Origin: JBILXY01 sp044378055
Lineage (GTDB): Bacteria > Patescibacteriota > JACMRA01
NCBI GenBank assembly: GCA_044378055.1
Contig: JBILXY010000002.1
Span: forward strand, 1 to 64,000
Direction of reading: 5' to 3'
Length of the DNA stretch: 64,000 nt
The notes under the pieces are model-generated. The model did not search any database. It was not told the DNA's origin and saw nothing but the letters and a program-made list of their open reading frames with translations. The position numbers were made by a program, and so were the translations under genes. Shown here piece after piece: positions 1-6,843 of this stretch; the stretch's first letter is position 1, and every line of letters starts with the position of its first letter.

Positions 1-192
1 TTTTCTAAGTATTTAAATTGCCTATCAGATAAATCTGTACTGTATGTCATAGTAAACCTACAGGACTCTATTTGATAGGTATTTTTGTCTAGTATTATTT
101 TTAGTTAGGAGATTGGCGACAGGTTCAAAACATAACTTGCTAAACTTAAAATTTTGTGTTGTTTTTAAATTAACTTCATTATAGGGGAAACC

Positions 193-501
193 GTGATAAC
201 AATTTGGGAAGACGGACAACTGTTTATTTATGGAAAGACAGTTTTTTATAAAATAAACCACAAAAAAGGTATAGCTATTATTTCTCTCTACCCAGATGTT
301 GTAGTAGCTGAAACAAGTCATGGGAGTATTACTCTCCCAGGTAATAAGGCTTTGGCAGGTATGGATCTTGATTACCTTGTATTTAATCTGGCAGATTTAA
401 ATATTCCAAGCGCTGAAAACACAAATTGTGATATCCTTATATATCGCAATGAAAAATTATTTGGACTTTCAGGTATGATCCAATCTGCTTTAACTATCTA
501 A
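193..501 (+). CDS. Hypothetical small protein (102 aa)
   Basis: I do not recognise a family. The frame opens with GTG, preceded by an AGGGG Shine-Dalgarno-like run at 184-188, and is followed at once by a hairpin terminator. Those two signals favour this strand over the open frame on the other strand. The protein is mixed alpha/beta in composition, with a hydrophobic strand-rich start (MITIWEDGQLFIYG) and no signal peptide or membrane segment. It stands alone, as do several other orphan genes in this window. Function unknown. Confidence 0.6.
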   Translation: MITIWEDGQLFIYGKTVFYKINHKKGIAIISLYPDVVVAETSHGSITLPGNKALAGMDLDYLVFNLADLNIPSAENTNCDILIYRNEKLFGLSGMIQSALTI

Positions 502-502
502 C

Positions 503-540
503 TACCCTTTATCAACTAATGATTTAGGGTATTTTCTTTA
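503..540 (+). terminator. Rho-independent terminator after the 102-aa gene
   Basis: The arms TACCCT (503-508) and AGGGTA (526-531) pair. The inner arms ATCA and TGAT also pair, across a symmetric TT/TT mismatch, and a T-rich run follows. It starts two bases after the stop codon. Confidence 0.6.
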
Positions 541-595
541 TACGAAGTCAATAAGAATTTATTTTTTAAACTTAGCAGAATGCATAAATAGATTG

Positions 596-632
596 TTGAC
601 ATTCCCTTGTTTTTGGGTATTTATAGGTTATT
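596..632 (+). promoter_or_regulatory. Promoter of gmk, probably giving a leaderless mRNA
   Basis: TTGACA at 596-601 is followed 16-18 bases later by TATTTATA (618-625). The ATG at 633 lies only 8-10 bases after this -10 region and has no Shine-Dalgarno. The transcript probably starts at or next to the start codon. Confidence 0.5.
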
Positions 633-1223
633 ATGGAAATAAAAAGTAAACATAATAGTAATAATCAAATCCTAATTCTTTGTGGCCCTAGCGGAAGCGG
701 TAAGGGAACTTTAGTTCGGCATTTACTTGAAACCCATGAAATTTTCTCTCTTTCAATTTCTTGCACCACAAGGCAGCCAAGAAAAGGCGAGGAAGATGGT
801 AAGGAGTATTATTTTATTTCTTTGGACGAATTTAAGAACAGAATATCCAGTAACCAATTTGCCGAGTTTGAGTCAGTATATGAGGGAAAACTTTATGGAA
901 CCTTGAAAGCGGAGATAGCCAGAATCCACAGCTTAGGTAAAATTCCAGTTTTCGATATTGATTATGTTGGCGGTTTAAGCCTTAAAAAATTGTATCCACA
1001 AGCTATAGATATTTTTTTACTTCCACCAAATCAAGCAATTTTAGAACAAAGACTTCGGGGTAGAGGAACAGAAACCGAAGAGGAAATTCAAACCCGTTTA
1101 GCCAAAGCCAACCTAGAAATTCAGCACCAAAACGAATTTACTTATAAACTGGTAAACAACGAATGGGAAAGCACCATCGTTGAATTAGACAAGATTTTGA
1201 GTAAGACCGGGATAGTTTTATAA
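633..1223 (+). CDS. gmk: Guanylate kinase
   Basis: Phosphorylates GMP to GDP with ATP in the cytoplasm, an essential step of GTP and dGTP synthesis. The P-loop GPSGSGKGT lies near residues 18-26. The GMP-binding region follows with SCTTRQPRKGEEDGKEYYF, then FAEFESVYEGKLYGT and the GKIPVFDID stretch. The lid Arg residues are in QRLRGRGTETEEEIQTRL. Length (196 aa) is normal for the family. It is monocistronic, with its own promoter. Confidence 0.95.
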   Translation: MEIKSKHNSNNQILILCGPSGSGKGTLVRHLLETHEIFSLSISCTTRQPRKGEEDGKEYYFISLDEFKNRISSNQFAEFESVYEGKLYGTLKAEIARIHSLGKIPVFDIDYVGGLSLKKLYPQAIDIFLLPPNQAILEQRLRGRGTETEEEIQTRLAKANLEIQHQNEFTYKLVNNEWESTIVELDKILSKTGIVL

Positions 1224-1291
1224 CTTTTTTTGAGCAAAGATATACCCGCCTTATAGACGGGGTTTAATAATTTTGTAGTATAAAAGAATAC

Positions 1292-1468
1292 TTATTTTTT
1301 TGTGGCAAAAACAAAAACAACAAATATTCCATAGAAAACAACAAGGGAACCACACAGAATTTTTAATGATTCTCTAACCGTTTCAGTGGGGGCAAATAGG
1401 GATGCTACGCCACTAATAACAATAAAAATTATTATCAGAGCTTTAAAATTTCCAGGGGACATCATCAT
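1292..1468 (-). CDS. Small two-helix membrane protein (58 aa)
   Basis: A short gene in the gap after gmk. It starts with three consecutive ATG codons (1468, 1465, 1462), and a GGAG Shine-Dalgarno lies 5-6 bases upstream. Two hydrophobic helices are predicted: ALIIIFIVISGVASLFA and LCGSLVVFYGIFVVFVFA, with a short charged loop between (PTETVRESLK) and a Lys-Lys tail. The stop is TAA at 1292. The start signal and the membrane pattern argue it is real. No function can be assigned. Confidence 0.55.
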   Translation of the reverse strand: MMMSPGNFKALIIIFIVISGVASLFAPTETVRESLKILCGSLVVFYGIFVVFVFATKK

Positions 1469-1560
1469 TTCTCCACTAATATACTGCTAAACAATAATTA
1501 GCCTTTCAAGTTTATTTAAATCATGTCAAAAATATTTGTTGATTGAAATTATAACAAAAT

Positions 1561-1585
1561 AAAAAGCACCCATTTCTAGATGCTT
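1561..1585 (-). terminator. Terminator of the 96-aa orphan gene
   Basis: Read on the minus strand, AAGCATC pairs with GGGTGCTT (one G-U pair), and a run of five T follows. It lies just past the stop codon at 1596. Confidence 0.55.
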
Positions 1586-1595
1586 TTCTTATAAG

Positions 1596-1883
1596 TTATT
1601 TAACAATTATAGGACAATGTTCAACTGCCTCCGTAAATATCAACATCGCACCATTGTCATCTTCGATAGACACAATTTCAACAGGATCCTCTTCCCGTTG
1701 ATTGTGTTTCTTCAGTTCTTCTTCTAAATTTAGCTCATTACCAACCAGCGGATCTTTTTCTAAATTAATTGTAATTTCTACTGGAACTTTCCAAGAAATT
1801 TTATAGGGATCGCGGGTATCAGTTTTTTGAATTGTTACGATGACTGTTACTTGCACAATTTGTAATATATACAACAAATACAT
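1596..1883 (-). CDS. Hypothetical small protein, possible paralogue of the upstream neighbour
   Basis: Not recognised. The likely start is ATG at 1883. A GTG at 1856 is an alternative, because TATATT sits about 7 bases upstream and would give a leaderless message. The body carries YKISWKVPVEITI followed by a strongly acidic middle. The next gene upstream has the similar segment LKYFVKVPIENW at a comparable position. Both end in a hydrophobic strand after a Pro-Val pair, so the two may be diverged duplicates. No membrane segment is convincing apart from the first 17 residues, which exist only if the upstream start is used. Confidence 0.5.
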   Translation of the reverse strand: MYLLYILQIVQVTVIVTIQKTDTRDPYKISWKVPVEITINLEKDPLVGNELNLEEELKKHNQREEDPVEIVSIEDDNGAMLIFTEAVEHCPIIVK

Positions 1884-1948
1884 CAATACACAGATTTTCG
1901 CGTTTGTAAATACTATCTTGAAACTATGAAATTATTCCATAAATTAAG

Positions 1949-1966
1949 GCCTGTCTTTCAACAGGC
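1949..1966 (-). terminator. Terminator of the 83-aa orphan gene
   Basis: GCCTGT (1949-1954) and ACAGGC (1961-1966) form a 6-bp hairpin with a 6-base loop, 4 bases past the stop codon. The following T-rich run on the minus strand is weak. Confidence 0.45.
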
Positions 1967-1969
1967 ATT

Positions 1970-2221
1970 TTATAGTGGTACATATGGAATTGGTGAAAGC
2001 TCGACTATAATAGTTTTGCGGTCAACAATTGTGATTTCAAGTATTCCTACAGGTTGATCACAGCGTATTCCTTTACTCGCCATTTCATTGGAGATATCCA
2101 GAACAGTGTTAATGTTAGGGATATCACCCTCTTTAGCAAAGTTAATTTCTGGGGGAGTGTGTGGATTATTCCAATTTTCAATTGGTACTTTCACAAAATA
2201 TTTTAACGGCCCTTTCGCCAT
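1970..2221 (-). CDS. Hypothetical small protein (83 aa)
   Basis: Not recognised. I chose ATG at 2221; GTG at 2230 and TTG at 2239 are in frame upstream. The protein begins MAKGPLKYFVKVPIENW and ends in strand-like segments (GILEITIVDRKTIIVEL). It resembles the next gene downstream on the same strand at the K-V-P-V/I-E core and in overall layout. Each gene of the pair has its own hairpin terminator, so they are separate transcription units. Function unknown. Confidence 0.5.
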   Translation of the reverse strand: MAKGPLKYFVKVPIENWNNPHTPPEINFAKEGDIPNINTVLDISNEMASKGIRCDQPVGILEITIVDRKTIIVELSPIPYVPL

Positions 2222-2312
2222 TGTTTGCACCGAATACAACCACTAAGTTATGCACAAAATTATTGTATTGTAAATTAGTTATCAAACTTGGTTTAGTAGA
2301 TTAAGTATGCTT

Positions 2313-2792
2313 CTACTTCACCATAATTCCAAACTCATCACGCAGTTCGCCGATGGTTTTATGCATTAGCTTTTCTGTTTCAAGCACTGGCCATTTTTTC
2401 TTCATTCTAAAGGAAATATATAGGCAGTAGGGAATATACCAAAGGTGCAAAAACATGGTGGAAAAAACTCTCCAAAAACCAAGTCTTTTAAGAATATCAA
2501 AGGGTTCTTTGTTAATTTCGTTATTAGAAACCATGGCAGAATATTCCTTCAATGAAAGGTTTACACACAAAAATGTTGTAATTTCAACCCTAAATTCCCC
2601 TTTTAAATTAGTGCTGCAACCAAAAACCACATGCATAATATCATGCGACTTCATAGTTTCTTGCTGAATTTTAGAAGGATATTTGTTCCAGCGGGTAAAA
2701 ACAGGGTTAAGATTATAATGTTCTTCCAAAGCCTTTTCAAGCGTAAGGTGATTTATTGCAGAGGTGTAGAAAGTGTTGTGGTCTAGAGACAT
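2313..2792 (-). CDS. Coq4-family protein
   Basis: Resembles Coq4, the quinone-biosynthesis family with a metal site of pattern HDxxH-x11-E. That exact pattern is present (HDIMHVVFGCSTNLKGE; His50, Asp51, His54, Glu66 counted from the ATG at 2792). The C-terminus GELRDEFGI matches the usual ending L-R-E-E-L-G-I of Coq4. An upstream in-frame TTG at 2822 is possible but less likely. Neighbours give no quinone pathway: a DUF3137 membrane protein lies upstream and orphans lie downstream. The family call rests on motif and ending. The substrate is unknown, and a CPR cell would not be expected to make ubiquinone. Confidence 0.65.
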   Translation of the reverse strand: MSLDHNTFYTSAINHLTLEKALEEHYNLNPVFTRWNKYPSKIQQETMKSHDIMHVVFGCSTNLKGEFRVEITTFLCVNLSLKEYSAMVSNNEINKEPFDILKRLGFWRVFSTMFLHLWYIPYCLYISFRMKKKWPVLETEKLMHKTIGELRDEFGIMVK

Positions 2793-2900
2793 TTTAGCTT
2801 GTTTGGATGAGTTTATTTTCAAAAAAATTTTTTATTATTTTAATATGTTTAAGTCAAAATATTTGTTTATATTATCTACTTTTGCAAAAAAATTCAATAT

Positions 2901-3866
2901 CTAAAACCGTTTAGCCCAGCCTTGTCTGTTTATTTTGATAAACCTTATAATATTCAAAATAATTAGAAGTTCCTTTACGATGTCTAAAATTTGATCATAG
3001 TTAGTGGCTTTCATGTATATTTTAGGGTCGAATAAATTTACTGGAGCTGGTGATAGTTTATTGTTGTCGGTTGGTTTCCAACTAAAAAATATTTTCTGAT
3101 CATTTACAATCAAAGTAATCTTTTGGTTATATCTTTGGTATAAATCTAGTAAATAGTCCATAACCGCGGGATTTAAAATAAACCTGGCAAAAACTTCGTC
3201 ATTACTGTAAAAATCGTAAATTTCAGCTAATCTTGGACTTTCTAAATTTATTTTAATTAATTCTGGATATTTTCTGAATTTGGTTTTTTCTACAATATGC
3301 AAAATACCTCCGTTTGCTGAGAAATTAAGTTCAGCAACCCCCAACAAACCACTAAAAACACTTGGCTTAGCGAAATTTAAATCAACACCGGATTTGTTTT
3401 CCTGAATAGTCACCTCAGACATTTCAAATGGCATTCCTTCAATGTTGGTAATAATTAAATCTTCCCCATGAATAGTGGTATTTTCATTAAAATCTATATC
3501 CAAAATACCAGAAGATATTATAGTCTTTTCCTCTAAAAACCTATCGGGGTAAAAAGACATTCCAGGAAAAATTGCATGAAATAGTGGCTGAACAATCTCG
3601 GTTTTAAATCTTTTTCTATATGGTTTTGGCCCGTAATAGACCATTACAAAACAAATACCAATAAGATATAAAAAGTTAAAATTATCCATTTCTGGATCAA
3701 ATATACCCATTAGAAGAAATATTAATGATAAAACTAAACCAAAATAGCCTGCAAATTTGCCTGTATTCCAAATAAGTTGCCTGTAATTTTCTAGTTCAAG
3801 TAACTTTTCCTGAAAATGGATTTTTATATACTCTTCAATTTGTTTAAAGTACTCATCGTTATTCAT
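2901..3866 (-). CDS. DUF3137 family membrane protein
   Basis: The N-terminal 40 residues are charged and helical. Two membrane helices follow (about residues 35-55 and 63-78, FAGYFGLVLSLIFLLMGIF and FLYLIGICFVMVYYG). A cytoplasmic domain begins with the family-typical FYPDRFLEEKTIISSGIL and continues with a GEDLI turn and a beta-rich region. It ends in a hydrophobic helix (ILDIVKELLIILNIIRFIKI). It sits 7 bases downstream of the C-terminal half of priA and may be co-transcribed with it. The molecular role of the family is not known. Confidence 0.7.
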   Translation of the reverse strand: MNNDEYFKQIEEYIKIHFQEKLLELENYRQLIWNTGKFAGYFGLVLSLIFLLMGIFDPEMDNFNFLYLIGICFVMVYYGPKPYRKRFKTEIVQPLFHAIFPGMSFYPDRFLEEKTIISSGILDIDFNENTTIHGEDLIITNIEGMPFEMSEVTIQENKSGVDLNFAKPSVFSGLLGVAELNFSANGGILHIVEKTKFRKYPELIKINLESPRLAEIYDFYSNDEVFARFILNPAVMDYLLDLYQRYNQKITLIVNDQKIFFSWKPTDNNKLSPAPVNLFDPKIYMKATNYDQILDIVKELLIILNIIRFIKINRQGWAKRF

Positions 3867-3873
3867 AAATATA

Positions 3874-5001
3874 TTAAAACAAATGTTTTGGATTTAGCCT
3901 AACTTGCAGGCGTTTTTGCAGGGCTAAAGTTCCTATTGTTTGGCGAAGATTACTAAATTTGGTGTATCCTTTGGGAAATCTTATCAATATGTGGTAGGAA
4001 AACATATTTTTTCTTTTTAAAAACCGCGCAGGGTAGGGCGAACCTACTTCAATTTCTGGTAATTCATCTTTAATTGTTGTAATATAGTTTTTAATATCTT
4101 GAATTATGGAAAGGGCTTTTGGCTTATCTTTTTCCTGGGAAGTTATTAAAAGCAGATTATAAAAAGGTGGGAATTTGTATTTTTCACGAAGATTCTTTTC
4201 GGTATCCAAAAAAGTTTTGTACCACTGCGAAACAGTTTGATGCTGGGGATGAATAGAGTTTAGCTTCAACAGATCTTGGAAAAAAATATTTTCAGGGTTG
4301 TAGGTATCAAAATATATCGTAGCTGTTTTGTTTACTTTAGAAAAAACCTCGGCCAATTGTTTGTATGTGTCTTCTTGAACCAAATAATCTGGGCTGGCCA
4401 GCAAATTATCTGCTTGAACAAATACAATATTATTGAACCTAGAATAATCTAGAAGTGGATCAAAAACCCTGGTGGTTGCTACATTTTCTTGCTCAACCAA
4501 AGCTTCCAAGGTTTCACTTAATATGTTAAGTTTAGATTTATTGGGAGTAATTTGAATTTGAAAACCAATTTGAGCTTCGTTAAAACCAAGAATTTCCTCA
4601 TCTAATAGGCCTTTTGGGGCAGAATTTACCTCAGTTTTTGCAGCATCCCCTTTCATCCAAACAGGGGTAGGGGACTTACTTCCAAAATTGAAGGTTTCAG
4701 CCTTGCTTAACATGTTCAAAGTATTTACCAACTCATCAATTCCTGCATACATTGAAGAAATATTCTGGCTAGAACAACTAGGGCATTTGTTCGGGTAAGT
4801 ATAAAAACTTTGGCACTGGTGGCAAACTAATTCCATTCTATAACTTGAAGTTCTATAAGTTACCAAATTTGCATCACAGTTCTGACACTGAAAATTATGC
4901 CCACAGTCCTTACACCGTGTTAACTGAAACAATCCTTTTCTTGGGTGAATATATAAGGTTGGCATTATTTTGATTTTAGAGGGTATTTGTGAGTCTGTCA
5001 T
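3874..5001 (-). CDS. priA: PriA, C-terminal part (split gene)
   Basis: Corresponds to the second half of primosomal protein N', the replication-restart factor. It starts at the strand matching the helicase FxNRRGY region (TLYIHPRKGLFQLTRC). The two zinc-binding knuckles follow, with eight Cys in paired CxxC sets (CKDCGHNFQCQNC, then CHQC and CPSC). The C-terminal domain begins near LREKYKFPPFYNLLL. The matching N-terminal half lies at 6844-7938 on the same strand, 1842 bases upstream. The ATG falls inside a dispersed repeat (4995-5030), so the start may have been supplied by the repeat. Whether the two halves work as separate subunits or are decay products cannot be told from the sequence. 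Both frames are fully open. Confidence 0.85.
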   Translation of the reverse strand: MTDSQIPSKIKIMPTLYIHPRKGLFQLTRCKDCGHNFQCQNCDANLVTYRTSSYRMELVCHQCQSFYTYPNKCPSCSSQNISSMYAGIDELVNTLNMLSKAETFNFGSKSPTPVWMKGDAAKTEVNSAPKGLLDEEILGFNEAQIGFQIQITPNKSKLNILSETLEALVEQENVATTRVFDPLLDYSRFNNIVFVQADNLLASPDYLVQEDTYKQLAEVFSKVNKTATIYFDTYNPENIFFQDLLKLNSIHPQHQTVSQWYKTFLDTEKNLREKYKFPPFYNLLLITSQEKDKPKALSIIQDIKNYITTIKDELPEIEVGSPYPARFLKRKNMFSYHILIRFPKGYTKFSNLRQTIGTLALQKRLQVRLNPKHLF

Positions 5002-5030
5002 CCTCTGAATTTATTTCAGGATCTAAAACT
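4995..5030. repeat. Dispersed repeat E (CATCCTGAATTTATTTCAGGATC hairpin), copy 1
   Basis: Nearly identical to 35019-35052, differing by a 2-base insertion. It contains the inverted arms ATCCT(CT)GAA and TTTCAGGAT. It overlaps the start codon of the C-terminal half of priA. In both places a copy of palindromic repeat A follows within about 50-75 bases. Confidence 0.7.
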
Positions 5031-5076
5031 CAACACTGCAGAGAAGTATAAACTTGTGAGTATACAACATGATTTT

Positions 5077-5100
5077 GGAGACTAGGAGTCTCCGCTACGG
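5077..5100 (+). repeat. Palindromic repeat A, copy 1
   Basis: GGAGACTAGGAGTCTCC followed by GCTACGG. The first 17 bases are an inverted repeat. It marks the left edge of the island between the priA halves. Near-identical copies occur at about a dozen other places in the window. Confidence 0.75.
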
Positions 5101-5122
5101 CCTATACATTTTATAATCACAT

Positions 5123-5168
5123 CCAAGCCCAAACTGGTCAAATTGACTGTTGAGAAAAAGTGTGTTTA
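5123..5168 (+). repeat. 46-bp promoter repeat, copy 1
   Basis: Matches 5627-5672 with one mismatch in 46 bases. It contains TTGACT as a -35, and an AT-rich -10 region (TATTTTATAAAAG) begins at its right end. It lies about 60 bases upstream of the ATG at 5228, so both small genes appear to share a duplicated promoter. Confidence 0.75.
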
Positions 5169-5227
5169 TTTTATAAAAGTATATAGTTTATACTATATAG
5201 CCAACCGTTGAAAACCATAGGAAAGTC

Positions 5228-5545
5228 ATGGATAATTATTATAGTATTGATCCTGTTGGAAGAATTATTTTGCTCAACAGAAGAAAAAATGTTTTCAAAC
5301 TTCATGATGTAACACTCGCACCATGTCCAGATGACAGTGTTCCACTAGTTGATGAATACACCGCCCTGCTGGCTTCCGTTCAAGCGACAATGATGTATTT
5401 AATCTACGTCGCAACAAGCGGTGAGGATAAAAACTCAGAGTTTGTTGAAGTAGAGGGTGTGCGACACGAGTTAACAGTTTTGTCTGAACAGACATTTCAG
5501 CAAATGTTTGGGCAAGTGTCCTCGGAAACTTTAGCCTTTATCTAG
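5228..5545 (+). CDS. Hypothetical protein in the priA island (105 aa)
   Basis: Not recognised. The start ATG has a GGAAAG Shine-Dalgarno-like run 5 bases upstream. The protein is acidic and soluble, with a hydrophobic helix in the middle (YTALLASVQATMMYLIYVA). It is transcribed from the first copy of a duplicated 46-bp promoter region and closed by a strong terminator. The tight promoter-gene-terminator unit argues for a real gene. It lies between the two halves of priA, in the opposite orientation to them. Confidence 0.65.
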   Translation: MDNYYSIDPVGRIILLNRRKNVFKLHDVTLAPCPDDSVPLVDEYTALLASVQATMMYLIYVATSGEDKNSEFVEVEGVRHELTVLSEQTFQQMFGQVSSETLAFI

Positions 5546-5574
5546 CTAAAACTTCTTCAATTCAAGTTTAAATT

Positions 5575-5600
5575 CTCTCAAGCTGATCTTGAGAGTTTTT
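5575..5600 (+). terminator. Terminator of the 105-aa gene
   Basis: Perfect 8-bp stem CTCTCAAG/CTTGAGAG with a 5-base loop, followed by TTTTT. Confidence 0.85.
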
Positions 5601-5626
5601 CATTGGGCGGTTTTGTTTATCCTCAC

Positions 5627-5672
5627 CCAAGCCCAAACTGGTCAAATTGACTTTTGAGAAAAAGTGTGTTTA
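5627..5672 (+). promoter_or_regulatory. 46-bp promoter repeat, copy 2
   Basis: Direct repeat of 5123-5168. TTGACT at 5646-5651, an 18-base spacer and TAGAAT at 5670-5675 make a plausible sigma70 promoter for the gene at 5712. Confidence 0.65.
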
Positions 5673-5711
5673 GAATATATAGGAAATTGTATTGAATGAG
5701 AATATCTAAAA

Positions 5712-5948
5712 ATGGATAGAACCAATTCTAAACCAGATGACACTATAGCTGTCATCCTGAACATTGTTGCAGCGCCGCCCGAAAACTCAACCAAAACAGA
5801 AATAAGTTTTGAGAGAGGCGAAAGTATCCAATTGGATGGAGTACTAAACGAAATACAGATACGAATGAACGCGATCTTTATCAATGCCCAAAAGGCTGTC
5901 GATGTTAGCGTTGATCGTAACATAGTTGCGAATGTACGCTATATTTAA
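5712..5948 (+). CDS. Hypothetical protein in the priA island (78 aa)
   Basis: Not recognised. A small, soluble, mixed-charge protein starting MDRTNSKPDDTIAVILNIV. Promoter copy 2 lies just upstream and a terminator just downstream. An open frame on the other strand (5642-5923) lacks such signals, so this strand is preferred. No sequence similarity to the 105-aa neighbour is obvious, despite the shared promoter. Confidence 0.55.
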   Translation: MDRTNSKPDDTIAVILNIVAAPPENSTKTEISFERGESIQLDGVLNEIQIRMNAIFINAQKAVDVSVDRNIVANVRYI

Positions 5949-5960
5949 TTTTTTTAAAAG

Positions 5961-5988
5961 CTCTCAGCTTGTGTTGAGAGACTTTTTT
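5961..5988 (+). terminator. Terminator of the 78-aa gene
   Basis: The stem CTCTCA/TGAGAG has an 8-base loop and is followed by ACTTTTTT. The arm sequence resembles the terminator of the preceding gene, which fits duplication of the whole unit. Confidence 0.75.
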
Positions 5989-6074
5989 CTTTTAGGAAAG
6001 TTTTAATATCCGTTGTTTTTTAGATCTTTAAACTTGTTTTACAAGAGCTCACTTTAGGTTGGGATATAATATTA

Positions 6075-6130
6075 TTGACAAAATATTCACACCAAGTTAA
6101 ACTTCAACTTATAAACATCAACTTCAACTT
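6075..6130 (+). promoter_or_regulatory. Promoter and candidate operator of the toxin-antitoxin pair
   Basis: TTGACA (6075-6080), a 17-base spacer and TAAACT (6098-6103). The 11-mer AACTTCAACTT occurs twice, at 6100-6110 and 6120-6130. The spacing is exactly 20 bases (two helical turns), right after the -10. This placement suits an autoregulatory site for the Phd-type antitoxin. Confidence 0.5.
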
Positions 6131-6135
6131 TGAAT

Positions 6136-6429
6136 ATGACTACAATTACAGCTGTTGAACTTCGTAATAAATTGGAAGAAATTATTGATTTAATCAACAA
6201 AACAGGCGATGAAATGATATTAACTTATCGCGGAGGAAAACAAATAAAACTTTCACCAGTTACTAAACCTAAAAAAACTAAAGGTCAGAAGGCTTTGGAA
6301 TATTTTAATTCCCCAGAGTATATCGAAAAACTAAAAACCTATAATTTAGATATTCCAGAATTGGACGAAAAAAACCCGGCGCAAGAAAAAATTAATATTA
6401 GAAATTTAAAGCTTGCTAAATATGAATAG
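6136..6429 (+). CDS. Phd/YefM-type antitoxin
   Basis: First gene of a toxin-antitoxin pair. The N-terminal part has the Phd/YefM DNA-binding pattern: MTTITAVELRNKLEEIIDLI, then DEMILTYRGGKQIKLSPV, where a short strand would normally read V-I-T-R-N-G-K. The C-terminal half is charged and likely wraps the toxin. ATG at 6136 is chosen over the in-frame TTG at 6130. It overlaps the toxin gene by 8 bases, so the two are translationally coupled. As in other pairs, the antitoxin probably represses its own promoter with the toxin as co-repressor. Confidence 0.75.
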   Translation: MTTITAVELRNKLEEIIDLINKTGDEMILTYRGGKQIKLSPVTKPKKTKGQKALEYFNSPEYIEKLKTYNLDIPELDEKNPAQEKINIRNLKLAKYE

Positions 6430-6802
6430 TTGCTTACTTGATGCGAATATTGTTTTAGACTTTCTAAACAGAAGAGAAAGATATTTAACATGTTTAGAAA
6501 TTGTACAAAATTACGATAGGCTTTATATAACTGCCAACTCGTATTTAAACATTGTCTATTTATTAAGAAAAACCAATAGATCAAAAAAGGATATTATTGA
6601 AGAAACTAGATTTTTAGAAATTTTAGATACAACTAAAAAGTTAATTCAGGAAGCTTTGCCAATTGCTTTAAAGCCAGATGATATTGAAGACTGCTGCGAA
6701 ATTTTAACAGCCAAGGCAAACAAACTAGATTTTATTACTGCCGATGAAAAATTGTTCGAAAATTATAGTAAGGTTTATAAAAGGATAGTTTTGGCTAAAT
6801 AA
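6422..6802 (+). CDS. PIN-domain toxin (VapC-like ribonuclease)
   Basis: A PIN-fold nuclease, the likely toxin partner of the preceding gene. It opens with LLDANIVLDFLNRRERY, matching the PIN start with its first metal-binding Asp. Later acids follow in DDIEDCCEILTAKANKLDFITADEKLF, the usual D-x-x-D and T-x-D positions. Length (126 aa from ATG 6422) is normal. In this family the target is RNA (tRNA or rRNA); the specific target here is unknown. The pair lies in the island that separates the priA halves. Confidence 0.8.
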   Translation: MNSCLLDANIVLDFLNRRERYLTCLEIVQNYDRLYITANSYLNIVYLLRKTNRSKKDIIEETRFLEILDTTKKLIQEALPIALKPDDIEDCCEILTAKANKLDFITADEKLFENYSKVYKRIVLAK

Positions 6803-6808
6803 TCTGTT

Positions 6809-6831
6809 GGGAGACTAGGAGTCTCTGCTAC
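6809..6831 (+). repeat. Palindromic repeat A, copy 2
   Basis: GGGAGACTAGGAGTCTC followed by TGCTAC. It lies 12 bases past the stop codon of the PriA N-terminal half, at the right edge of the island. It has the same orientation as the copy at the left edge. Confidence 0.75.
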
Positions 6832-6843
6832 TAGGAGAATTTG

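Noticed and set aside
58..321. Minus-strand open frame at the left end of the window
   Set aside because: It overlaps the plus-strand gene at 193, which has an SD and a terminator. This frame has neither.
5002..6843. Integron cassette array or prophage remnant in the priA island
   Set aside because: There are no attC-like sites, no integrase next to it, and the genes face one way with private promoters. Only dispersed repeats mark the edges.
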